From positions 1 to 6,209 of the forward strand of contig PWFY01000090.1 of NCBI GenBank assembly GCA_003554235.1: DNA of 6,209 nucleotides, in the 5' to 3' direction. The notes under the pieces are model-generated. The model ran no database searches, had not been told where the DNA came from, and saw nothing but the letters and a program-made list of their open reading frames with translations. The number at the start of each line of letters is the position of its first letter. Positions within the stretch are counted from its first letter, which is position 1. The translations under genes were made by a program, and so were the position numbers. The DNA comes from Candidatus Aenigmatarchaeota archaeon (GTDB lineage: Archaea; Aenigmatarchaeota; Aenigmatarchaeia; PWEA01). Below, piece after piece: positions 1-6,193 of the stretch.

Positions 1-1988
1 CCGTTTTCCACGCCTGTGGTAAGCATTGCCAGAAGATAACACACCTGGACAACGTATATCCCAACAACCACCTGTATCCAGGACACAGGCATCACTTCTT
101 CTGTTATGCCCCAGCCGCCTATGAGCATATTTTCCAGTCCCATACCTCCAACGCCCGCCATTCCACCGCCCCTTGCTGCTCCGAGCTCCTCCATAGACCT
201 CCCTATACCCTCGAATATTGAGATCATTATGGCTGCCATACCGACCGAAACACCCGCTACAAAGGGTCCTAGGAAGGTTCCGAGAAACTTCATGGAAGTC
301 GTTTCAGACGACAGCATGTCTTTCATGTCTTCTTCTATTTGTTGGAGCTGTTCCAGATACCTTGATATAGATATAGCAGATTTGGAGGCTATTTCCGAAC
401 CCTTTTCCGCTGCATCGACAACAATCTTCATGACGGATGTTATCAACTTCGATGGGTAGTGCCAGACAGCACCGAACTTTTTATCAAAAAAGGCATTTCT
501 CAGGTTCATACCACCCTTTCTCATATTTTCCACTGCTTTCTCAAACATGTCGGTTATCTCGAGCTCTTCGTTTTTCTTTACAGTGTCCTCTGCAGCCTTC
601 TCTACGGGTTCACCGAGTCCCAACCTGTTTCCCAATGAGAACAGGGCATCTGAAAACTCTTCCTCTATATCTCTAACCTTTTTTCTTATACTCAGCTTTG
701 AGTGTGAATCCAGCAGGAAGTAGGTAGACGGTCCTATCGCTACACCGAAGGTTATCAAAAGCGATGTCATTATCTGCATCGTTAAATCATTCCCGGCCAC
801 GAAGTGGGTCATGTAGGCGCCTACAACCACCATGGGAATGGAAACCAGAAGAGATATTGGTAGGATTCTTACATCCTTACCTAGAATTCTAACTTTTCCT
901 GACTCTATATGGTCGGGATGTCTTGAGATGTTTGGCTCCGAAAATCCCATGGGCCTGTACTCAAGTGTTCTTTTACCTGTGAGATATATTATCAACGGTA
1001 GCATTATGTTGTACCCTATCACAAGAAATATGGGTCTTACGCTGTCCTCCATCATCAGCAGTATTATAGGAAACATCACCAGGACCATTATTGGGAGCAT
1101 TATACCAAGTGCGTGTATGACCATTATAGGCAGTTCCAGTTTGTTTGAATACCTTTTCATGGTTTCTCTGGTTCCGGTCATCATTGTGTTTATTGCCTCA
1201 TCCAGCATGGCCTTTCTTTTTTCATCCGACTGTTCCATGGAGTTTTCTAGAATCTGTATGGCTTCGACAAAGGGCTTGTTATCCTTCCATTTCTCGAGGT
1301 AGTCTGCCAGAGCTGCTCTCATTGAAATGTAGTTTCTGGTTTCAACGTCCCAAAGAAGCTTTTTTAGGTCGAGTGAAAGGGGTTCTCCTAGGTGGTCCGC
1401 AGTGAACTTTATGGCACCTTCAAGGTTCGGAGAAGTCCTCATATATATAACCATATAGATTATAGCTAGCATTATCTGGTCCGCCGCCTTTACCCTAAAA
1501 AGCCTTGCCTGTGAGTTAGGATATTCTGAAAGGAGATATATTGTTATCATCCCGAGAAGTATCATAACAGTGATTGCTATGAAGTCAAATACACCCATCA
1601 GCATAATAACCAATGTAGCTAGAAAAATGCTCATTCCTGATAGAATAGCAAAAGAGTAGGCACCTTCAGGCGTTATCTGCATGTAGGCCATGTCTATAGA
1701 ACGTTGAAGCTCCTCCTTCTTTTCTTCACTTGGCTCTACCACAATGATTTCTTCGGCAATGTTGCAGAGCTTTTCATAGAGACTTTTTTCAGTGTGTTTC
1801 CTTTCTTCTTCTTTGAAGGCCTTGTATTCACGGGATGCGAACATTTCCTCTTCGTCTTCTTCATCATTATCTTCTTTTTCTTCGTCCGGTGTCGTGAAGC
1901 TCGGCCTGCTCTCTTCAACTATCCTCTGGAGCTCTTCACCCCATTTTTCCTCGAAGCTCTTCTCATCCTTACCATCTTTTTCAGACAT
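1..1988 (-). CDS. FlaJ/TadC-like membrane platform protein of archaeal pilus/secretion system (partial, C-terminus off the left edge)
   Basis: Reading the minus strand from the ATG at 1988 gives 662 uninterrupted residues to the window edge, with no stop. Residues 1-100 are a charged cytoplasmic region with an acidic run at 35-48. Hydrophobic segments lie near 112-131, 134-153, 287-312, 318-336, 374-394, 404-426, 568-592 and 634-657. Two helical cytoplasmic blocks (about 165-285 and 436-565) match the tandem T2SSF domains of FlaJ/TadC proteins; the second contains the block LGNRLGLGEPVEKA. A Gly-rich linker (about 606-626) precedes the last helix. In this family the protein is the inner-membrane platform on which the ATPase acts. 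The gene overlaps the upstream ATPase gene by 8 bases (1981-1988), which suggests co-transcription and coupled translation. The ATG is chosen because GGTGA lies 8 bases upstream; the only other in-frame candidate is a GTG at 2000 inside that site. Family homologues usually end soon after this point, so probably only a few dozen residues are missing (inference). Confidence 0.88.
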   Translation of the reverse strand, partial: MSEKDGKDEKSFEEKWGEELQRIVEESRPSFTTPDEEKEDNDEEDEEEMFASREYKAFKEEERKHTEKSLYEKLCNIAEEIIVVEPSEEKKEELQRSIDMAYMQITPEGAYSFAILSGMSIFLATLVIMLMGVFDFIAITVMILLGMITIYLLSEYPNSQARLFRVKAADQIMLAIIYMVIYMRTSPNLEGAIKFTADHLGEPLSLDLKKLLWDVETRNYISMRAALADYLEKWKDNKPFVEAIQILENSMEQSDEKRKAMLDEAINTMMTGTRETMKRYSNKLELPIMVIHALGIMLPIMVLVMFPIILLMMEDSVRPIFLVIGYNIMLPLIIYLTGKRTLEYRPMGFSEPNISRHPDHIESGKVRILGKDVRILPISLLVSIPMVVVGAYMTHFVAGNDLTMQIMTSLLITFGVAIGPSTYFLLDSHSKLSIRKKVRDIEEEFSDALFSLGNRLGLGEPVEKAAEDTVKKNEELEITDMFEKAVENMRKGGMNLRNAFFDKKFGAVWHYPSKLITSVMKIVVDAAEKGSEIASKSAISISRYLEQLQQIEEDMKDMLSSETTSMKFLGTFLGPFVAGVSVGMAAIMISIFEGIGRSMEELGAARGGGMAGVGGMGLENMLIGGWGITEEVMPVSWIQVVVGIYVVQVCYLLAMLTTGVEN

Positions 1989-4254
1989 CCTTGTAGTCAC
2001 CGGTTTTTATTTGGTTCTCTATCCAGTCCTCCCATCTTCCATACGTCCTTTCGGGTTCGACATACCCCACTTCGTTCTTTATGTTTTCCATTATAAGACG
2101 GAACTTGCTGTTGCTTTTGACCACGAAGGGAGCCTCAAGAAGATCATCTATCCCGGTTTCCATTGCATAGTCTACAATTGCCTTCTTTGTCTTTCCCCTT
2201 AGGTTTATGTTTTCCCAGACCCTGTCCCACCTGCCAGACCATTCCTTTACCTGGGATGCTATCTTGTTGAGGACCTCCGATTCTCCGTTGAGAAGCGTGT
2301 CGGTTGGCTTTAGTTCATCTTCGTCTGCTGAATACTCGAGCAGGGGTACAAATCCATCCTCTTTCAGAGGGTCTTCTGACCAGTGTTTTCTTATCTCGGT
2401 GACATTTACCACTCTTCTTATTTCGCTGAGCCCAGAAGCACTTTTTATCCTGTTGCATATTATTATCAGATCAGTCGCCTTGAAAGAGGTTTTAGGCACT
2501 CCCAGGTCGTTCACAACACGGTCGAACAGTCCGTATGCGGATTCCCCATGTATGGTCCCTGCAACCGTTTTAGCCATGGCACCAATACGCATGGCTTCGT
2601 AGAGCGCCTTTGCCTCCTTGCTCCTCACTTCACCGATTATCAGGGCCGAGTCGCCGAGACGAAGTGCTGTTCTTATAGCCTCTGCCGCGGGGAGTTCTGT
2701 TTCGACCTGTGTAATAACAGACCGTGATTTCAGTCTCTGGGCATCGTAGCCAAGTCTTTTCAGCCTTTCTACAGGGAGCTCGAGGGTGTCCTCCGTGGTT
2801 ATCAGCCTCCATTTCCTCTTCATCTCAAGCATTGAAGCTCCGAGGAGGGAGGTCTTTCCTGATCCTCTACCTCCTCCCAAAAGGAAGCTTCTGCCTCCGT
2901 CGATAACAAAGCTCATGAGGCCTGCAAAAAGTGGATTTATATATTTGGTGTCAGGCTTGAGGTAAAGTGGGTATGTCCACGGATCTTCCCTATGTCTTCT
3001 GAGGGCAAAACCAAGACCCTCGGGAGAAAGTGTGGGTGATATTACAGTTATCCTTGCCGTTCCACCTGGTACTTCTACAGATGTGTCGAGTACCGGATTT
3101 GCCTCGTCCAGAGGTCTACCACTTTGCAGTCTTAGCTTTGTGGCCCAACTCTCTGCATCGTCCTGTGTCGGTATTATATTTGTCTTGCATTCTCCATGTT
3201 CTTCGTGGTTGATGAAGACGGGCTTCCGACCTATAGGTGAGTTTATATATATGTCCTGGATCATCTCATCTTCTAGCATAGCTTCGAGTATCCCCAGCCC
3301 TCCTGTATACCTGCTGAGTATGGAAGTGAGTCTCCCTGTTTGTTCAGGGCTCAACCTGGTTCCCTTTCTCTTCGAAATATCCTTGACAAGATCTCTACCT
3401 ATCGATTCAAATACTTCTCTGGTTCTTTCTGATTCTGCAAACTCCGTGGTTTCAGGTCTATGTTCGCTTAGGTATCTCTGTGCCGCGTCAAGTATACTGT
3501 ATTCTTCCTCGTCTAGCTTGAACTCAGGTGGAGAAAAGTGGTAAAGTGGTCGTGTTTCCCCCGGTATATTATATATTTCTACGGTCGAATTTCCAACGGA
3601 GTATTGCTCTATCAGACCCCCTTCTTCTGGAGTCTGTCTCATATACTTTGTTCTCATGAAGTTAGGTCTTACAGAGGGATAGAAAAGTTCTCTGTAGGCA
3701 TCCCTTTTACCCGGATGGTATCCCGACAGCCCATCCTCAACTGCATTTATTATTTCGGTTTCCTCCAGCCGTTCCTTTATTGGTAGAAGTATCTCTTTGA
3801 GATAAGTCTCTTTACACTTGTTCTGGGGTCCACCCTCACCGTCCTTTATCTGTATTCGTATATGCCTTATTCTTCTCTTTAGTTGTATGTAAGCTCCTAT
3901 CGGATCCCTTCTGAGCCTTTCTATTGCAAGATCTTGTATCTCAGAATATTTGTCTTGAAAGTACTTTTCACATCCCTGTATTTCGAGGTTCTCTATTTTT
4001 CTAAGACCCATCTCCTTTGTTATCTCCTTCATCACCTCTGCTATCTGTACAAGGAGCTTGGTCTGCTCGTAGGGGTATTCGTATTCACGGCTATTCTTGA
4101 AAACTATCGACTCTACGCCCTTGACTTCGAGAATCTTGTCTATGGTCCTGGCCATACATTCTTCATAGTCCGCTATACTGCTACCGTATATGCATCCAGA
4201 GCAGTTTACCTCTATCTTTTTTTCATCGTCCTTATATTCATAATCACATGGCAT
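1981..4254 (-). CDS. Type II/IV secretion system ATPase (GspE/VirB11/FlaI superfamily, long archaeal form)
   Basis: This 757-residue cytoplasmic ATPase should power pilus assembly or secretion with the FlaJ-like protein encoded next to it. Visible motifs are Walker A at 461-468 (GGRGSGKT, Lys467), the Asp box near 486-492 (TTEDTLE), Walker B at 538-543 (LIIGEV, Glu542) and the His box at 567-570 (TIHG, His569). All key residues are present, so it looks active. A GspE-type N-terminal subdomain begins near 322 (LEAMLEDEMIQDIYINSP). The preceding 320 residues are longer than in bacterial VirB11 and carry Cys18, Cys21, Cys33 and Cys95. A helical extension rich in Trp and charged residues (about 625-757) follows the ATPase core. 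The core and the stretch after the His box, with SFKATDLIII, resemble the COG0630-type ATPases of many archaea; this is recognised from memory and was not searched. The start is firm because an in-frame TAA lies directly before the ATG. The name FlaI is avoided because no archaellum genes are seen. Confidence 0.95.
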   Translation of the reverse strand: MPCDYEYKDDEKKIEVNCSGCIYGSSIADYEECMARTIDKILEVKGVESIVFKNSREYEYPYEQTKLLVQIAEVMKEITKEMGLRKIENLEIQGCEKYFQDKYSEIQDLAIERLRRDPIGAYIQLKRRIRHIRIQIKDGEGGPQNKCKETYLKEILLPIKERLEETEIINAVEDGLSGYHPGKRDAYRELFYPSVRPNFMRTKYMRQTPEEGGLIEQYSVGNSTVEIYNIPGETRPLYHFSPPEFKLDEEEYSILDAAQRYLSEHRPETTEFAESERTREVFESIGRDLVKDISKRKGTRLSPEQTGRLTSILSRYTGGLGILEAMLEDEMIQDIYINSPIGRKPVFINHEEHGECKTNIIPTQDDAESWATKLRLQSGRPLDEANPVLDTSVEVPGGTARITVISPTLSPEGLGFALRRHREDPWTYPLYLKPDTKYINPLFAGLMSFVIDGGRSFLLGGGRGSGKTSLLGASMLEMKRKWRLITTEDTLELPVERLKRLGYDAQRLKSRSVITQVETELPAAEAIRTALRLGDSALIIGEVRSKEAKALYEAMRIGAMAKTVAGTIHGESAYGLFDRVVNDLGVPKTSFKATDLIIICNRIKSASGLSEIRRVVNVTEIRKHWSEDPLKEDGFVPLLEYSADEDELKPTDTLLNGESEVLNKIASQVKEWSGRWDRVWENINLRGKTKKAIVDYAMETGIDDLLEAPFVVKSNSKFRLIMENIKNEVGYVEPERTYGRWEDWIENQIKTGDYKDV
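1997..2001 (-). promoter_or_regulatory. Shine-Dalgarno site of the FlaJ-like gene, inside the ATPase coding region
   Basis: Minus-strand GGTGA sits 8 bases before the ATG at 1988 and inside the last codons of the ATPase gene. It supports the ATG as the start over the in-frame GTG at 2000, which is part of the site itself, and it points to translational coupling of the two genes. Confidence 0.75.
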
Positions 4255-4257
4255 TTA

Positions 4258-4262
4258 ATCAC
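4258..4262 (-). promoter_or_regulatory. Weak Shine-Dalgarno site for the secretion ATPase
   Basis: Minus-strand GTGAT lies 3 bases before the ATPase ATG and matches the 3' half of the archaeal Shine-Dalgarno consensus GGAGGTGAT. The site is close to the start codon, so its use is uncertain. The start itself is fixed by the in-frame TAA at 4255-4257. Confidence 0.4.
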
Positions 4263-4297
4263 AGGGTGTTCTTTAACTAACTCTTTGGTGTTTCTAT

Positions 4298-4305
4298 TTC
4301 TAAAA
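4298..4305 (-). promoter_or_regulatory. Candidate TATA box for the ATPase operon
   Basis: Read on the minus strand the octamer is TTTTAGAA, a weak match to the archaeal TATA consensus. At the usual 25-27 base spacing it would start transcription near 4275, leaving a short leader that includes the GTGAT ribosome binding site at 4258-4262. Confidence 0.3.
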
Positions 4306-4321
4306 GTTTCGCCTGTTACTA

Positions 4322-4363
4322 TAGAACGTGTTGAACCCTCCAACTTTATTAAGGCAGGTTCTA
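4322..4363. repeat. Short inverted repeat flanking the TATA-like box
   Basis: TAGAAC at 4322-4327 is the reverse complement of GTTCTA at 4358-4363, and an overlapping pair GAACC (4333-4337) and GGTTC (4357-4361) has the same core. The arms straddle the TATA-like box at 4345-4352, where a regulator could control one or both promoters. The arms are short and could occur by chance. Confidence 0.25.
4345..4352 (+). promoter_or_regulatory. Candidate TATA box for the coiled-coil operon
   Basis: The octamer TTTATTAA lies 29 bases before the ATG at 4382, the usual distance for an archaeal TATA box driving a leaderless or nearly leaderless transcript. That fits the lack of a strong Shine-Dalgarno site before this first gene. 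No clear purine-rich BRE is visible directly upstream. Confidence 0.45.
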
Positions 4364-4381
4364 AAAAAGTAAATTGGTAAA

Positions 4382-4780
4382 ATGGCCTTTGATGATTCCG
4401 GTGCTTCCAGTAGGGATGACCTGATACGAGAGCTAGTTGATAGAGTAAAGGAGAACTCTCGTAGGATAAGGGATTTAGAGCAGAACACAAAGTCATTTGG
4501 CGCCAGTCTTGAGTCCATAGAAAAAAGGATCATAAAGTTGGAGGAGGAGGGAGATGAAAACTTGAAAAATATGAAGGAGGAGTTGGACGACATTACAACG
4601 GACCTAATGAAGGTAGAAAACACTATTTCAAAGATAAAGGACAGGCTCGAGGACGTTCCTTCGAGAATTGAACTGGATGAGCTGAAAAACTTTATAGACC
4701 TCATTTCGCCCATGCAGAATGAGTTTATCACCGAAGATGAAGCAAGAAGCCTTATTAATAAGGAGTTACAAAAGAGGTAA
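4382..4780 (+). CDS. Small coiled-coil protein, possible cytoplasmic accessory of the secretion/pilus machine
   Basis: This is a soluble, acidic protein of 132 residues with no signal peptide or membrane segment. Residues 11-95 show heptad-like spacing of Ile, Leu and Val between charged residues, indicating a long coiled coil with a break near Gly40 and Gly57. The C-terminal part changes character: LDELKNFIDLISPMQNEFIT (98-117) followed by EDEARSLI resembles a short conserved tail seen in archaeal coiled-coil proteins encoded near such ATPases (from memory, not searched). The start is the first ATG after an in-frame TAA at 4370-4372. There is no good Shine-Dalgarno site, only a weak GGT at 4376-4378, so a nearly leaderless transcript from the TATA-like box at 4345-4352 is likely. 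The next gene begins 9 bases after the stop, so the two form an operon. Function is not established; a scaffold role like archaellum FlaC/D/E is inference. Confidence 0.85.
   Translation: MAFDDSGASSRDDLIRELVDRVKENSRRIRDLEQNTKSFGASLESIEKRIIKLEEEGDENLKNMKEELDDITTDLMKVENTISKIKDRLEDVPSRIELDELKNFIDLISPMQNEFITEDEARSLINKELQKR
4774..4778 (+). promoter_or_regulatory. Shine-Dalgarno site of the second coiled-coil gene
   Basis: GAGGT lies 11 bases before the ATG at 4790 and overlaps the last codon and stop of the upstream gene. It supports this start and an operon with the 132-residue coiled-coil gene. Confidence 0.65.
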
Positions 4781-4789
4781 TAGATAGCT

Positions 4790-5587
4790 ATGGTTCTTGG
4801 TTTCGGCAAGGACAAAGATGATAGAGGCGGCGATGCTGGCGGACAGGTTGCTTCTAATGGTAGTTCCCCAACGGAAGAAGTGGAAACTTTGGCTTCACAG
4901 GGCTATTCTGAGCATGAAATAATAGAGGAACTCAGGGAAAGAGGATACAGAAACCAGGATATACAGAGAAGTATCAACAAGGTCTTAAAGGAAAGGGTTT
5001 CAAGCGACCAGGGCCAGGCCCAACAGTCTGCCAGAAGTCAGCGCGGCAGGGGAAGAGGCCAAGAAGACGATAGGTTTATTGCTCCTTCACCATCTCAGGT
5101 TTCCTCGGGCAGGAGCCAGGATCCGGCAGATGACCCCTTTGCTCCCTTCGTCGAAGAGAAGAAAAGCTCAGGTGGTCAGATGTGGGATATGACAGAGGAG
5201 GAAGTGATAGAGATGGAGATGCTTGTAGAGGAGATAGTCGAGGAAAAATGGATGGAAATCGAATCGGAAATAAGCAGTTTTTTGGAGGAAGGAGACAAGC
5301 TAAGGGAGGACGTTCGTGGCTTGGAGATGGAGATAGACGATCTTTTTGATATACAGACAGAGGCAGAGGACAAACTAGAAGAAAGGATAAAGGAGACATC
5401 TTCTGAGCTCAAGACTTTGAAGTCGAGGGTAAACTCCTTGGAAAAGGCATTCAAACAGTTTCTACCCGAGATAGCCAAGAAGGCACGTTCCTTGGATACA
5501 AACAAAAACATAGAAGTGGAGGACGATGAAGGATCGAGTGAATTGGATTCGGACCGGGCTAAACTACCTGGTCTGGATGATGAATAG
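4790..5587 (+). CDS. Coiled-coil protein with N-terminal UBA-like helical repeat, possible FlaC/D/E-like accessory
   Basis: This 265-residue soluble acidic protein has four visible parts. Residues 1-28 are a Gly/Asp-rich lead. Residues 29-70 form a small helical domain made of two 14-residue copies (37-50 and 51-64) sharing the pattern GYxxx(E/D)Ixxx(L/I), resembling small UBA-like helical folds. Residues 71-132 are a low-complexity linker rich in Ser, Gln, Gly and Arg with an RGRGRG run at 85-90. Residues 135-236 are a long Glu/Lys-rich coiled coil ending in VNSLEKAFKQFLPEIAKKA (214-232), which resembles a motif in archaeal coiled-coil proteins near archaellum or pilus ATPases (memory, not searched). 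The tail (237-265) is acidic. The start is supported by GAGGT at 4774-4778 and an in-frame TAG at 4781-4783. It lies 9 bases after the previous gene, probably in one operon. No enzyme motif is seen; a scaffold or adaptor role for the ATPase is inference. Confidence 0.87.
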   Translation: MVLGFGKDKDDRGGDAGGQVASNGSSPTEEVETLASQGYSEHEIIEELRERGYRNQDIQRSINKVLKERVSSDQGQAQQSARSQRGRGRGQEDDRFIAPSPSQVSSGRSQDPADDPFAPFVEEKKSSGGQMWDMTEEEVIEMEMLVEEIVEEKWMEIESEISSFLEEGDKLREDVRGLEMEIDDLFDIQTEAEDKLEERIKETSSELKTLKSRVNSLEKAFKQFLPEIAKKARSLDTNKNIEVEDDEGSSELDSDRAKLPGLDDE

Positions 5588-5648
5588 TATCATTTCTCTG
5601 AAGCTGTTGCTTTTTGAAAACTCTTTGAAATGACGAGAACTATAGAAA
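5588..5648. terminator. Convergent intergenic gap with T-rich tracts, possible bidirectional terminator
   Basis: This 61-base gap lies between the ends of two convergent genes. It contains TTTTT at 5611-5615 for plus-strand transcripts and, read on the minus strand, TTTT at 5617-5620. Archaeal termination often uses short U-tracts without a stable hairpin, so the location fits. No strong inverted repeat is seen. The two similar blocks at 5610-5619 and 5621-5630 (CTTTTTGAAA and CTCTTTGAAA) form an imperfect direct repeat, probably by chance. Confidence 0.35.
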
Positions 5649-6182
5649 CTACTCCTGTATCATCCACCAGATTACCAGGACCATGAAGCCCAGGAAGAAT
5701 AGAAGTGGGTAGTTCTGTCCGACGTAGTCCGGTATCTGGATTCCTATGGCCTCAAGGGCGTTGGAGCCCACAAATACCAGTAGTGCGAGTACTATTAATA
5801 CGAAGGTTGTGAACCACTTGAAGTTGCTGTCGCCAAGTACCTTTTCTTTGTTTATGCCTATTACACCTGCAAACACCACGAACAGGAGTAGGCCTGCCAG
5901 AAGAGCTGTAAAGCCTGCGGACAGCCTTGCCAAAACCTTGATATGTGTAGACAGTGCAGGGGCTATTATAAAGGCCAGAACTATTGCTATTATACCCCGT
6001 GCTGCATTGTTTTTAGGCAAACCATCCCCGTTCTTCAGCTGACTGAGAACACCGTAGACTATTGCAAACACAAGTAACCATGGAAGGACGACTGAAAAGA
6101 AGTCTATCCCAAAGTACTGGGAAATCTCCGGGGCCGGTCCACTTCGTGCCATCAAGGCTATGTCGCTTGCTGTTGTCAACAT
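5649..6182 (-). CDS. Conserved-looking polytopic membrane protein of unknown function (about five helices)
   Basis: This 177-residue hydrophobic protein has segments near 29-48, 63-78, 90-110, 123-140 and 158-175. A short, partly polar N-terminus precedes the first helix, whose stretch LPWLLVFAIVYGVLSQ is followed by a Lys/Asn-rich loop and a second helix. This pattern resembles small membrane proteins that recur in archaeal, especially DPANN, genomes and have no assigned function (recalled, not searched). There is no class III prepilin signal: the N-terminus lacks a short basic leader with a cleavage site directly before one hydrophobic helix, and a multi-helix protein is not a pilin. The ATG is the first start after an in-frame TGA at 6191-6189 and has GGTGA six bases upstream. 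It converges on the coiled-coil operon, so it is a separate transcription unit from a promoter at or beyond the right edge. A role in the secretion machine is possible but shown only by proximity. Confidence 0.88.
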   Translation of the reverse strand: MLTTASDIALMARSGPAPEISQYFGIDFFSVVLPWLLVFAIVYGVLSQLKNGDGLPKNNAARGIIAIVLAFIIAPALSTHIKVLARLSAGFTALLAGLLLFVVFAGVIGINKEKVLGDSNFKWFTTFVLIVLALLVFVGSNALEAIGIQIPDYVGQNYPLLFFLGFMVLVIWWMIQE

Positions 6183-6188
6183 TTTATG

Positions 6189-6193
6189 TCACC
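6189..6193 (-). promoter_or_regulatory. Shine-Dalgarno site of the membrane protein gene
   Basis: Minus-strand GGTGA lies six bases before the ATG at 6182. With the in-frame TGA formed by part of the same site, it fixes the start. The remaining bases to the window edge are A-rich on this strand and may belong to a promoter, but this cannot be called from 16 bases. Confidence 0.7.

Larger units (their letters stand above)
4255..4381. promoter_or_regulatory. Divergent promoter region between ATPase operon and coiled-coil operon
   Basis: This 127-base AT-rich gap separates two operons read in opposite directions and must hold both promoters. For the plus-strand operon the best TATA-like box is TTTATTAA at 4345-4352, which would place the transcript start near 4374, a few bases before the ATG at 4382. 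For the minus-strand operon the best candidate is TTTTAGAA at 4298-4305, with a predicted start near 4275 and a leader of about 20 bases. The 4345-4352 box is also TATA-like when read on the minus strand. Both assignments rest on spacing and base composition only. No tRNA or other RNA gene is recognised here. Confidence 0.55.

Noticed and set aside
106..1405. Several plus-strand open frames opposite the FlaJ-like gene
   Set aside because: The minus-strand frame is continuous for 662 residues with sensible helices and domain blocks. The plus-strand frames are low-complexity shadows of it.
1704..2202. Phe/Ser-rich plus-strand open frames of 130 and 136 codons
   Set aside because: They are antisense to the Glu/Lys-rich start of the FlaJ-like gene and the end of the ATPase gene. 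Their composition is what GAA/GAG/AAG codons give when read backwards, and no ribosome binding site or recognisable domain is seen.
3032..3544. 170-codon plus-strand open frame
   Set aside because: It lies wholly opposite the well-supported ATPase gene, is rich in Ser and Leu without domain features, and would require a full antisense gene inside a conserved enzyme.
1981..4254. ATPase considered as archaellum FlaI
   Set aside because: It is much longer than usual FlaI (about 550 residues), has a Cys-bearing N-terminal domain and a C-terminal extension, and no archaellin or other archaellum gene is next to it. The broader secretion or pilus label is safer.
4255..4381. Intergenic gap examined for a tRNA, small RNA or CRISPR repeat
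   Set aside because: There is no cloverleaf-like pairing, no GGTTC arm in the correct context, and no repeated unit. The GGTTC at 4357-4361 lacks the other tRNA elements.
4212..4815. Minus-strand open frames of 94 and 171 codons crossing the divergent promoter region and the small coiled-coil gene
   Set aside because: They overlap the better supported plus-strand gene and the start of the ATPase gene in a different frame. Their Ser/Phe-rich content is typical of antisense coiled-coil DNA.
5076..5511. Ser-rich minus-strand open frames of 107 and 111 codons
   Set aside because: They are antisense to the Glu-rich coiled coil of the 265-residue protein and have no independent support.
5649..6182. 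Membrane protein considered as a prepilin or holin
   Set aside because: It has about five hydrophobic segments and no class III signal peptide, so it is not a pilin. Nothing beyond small size and hydrophobicity supports a holin.
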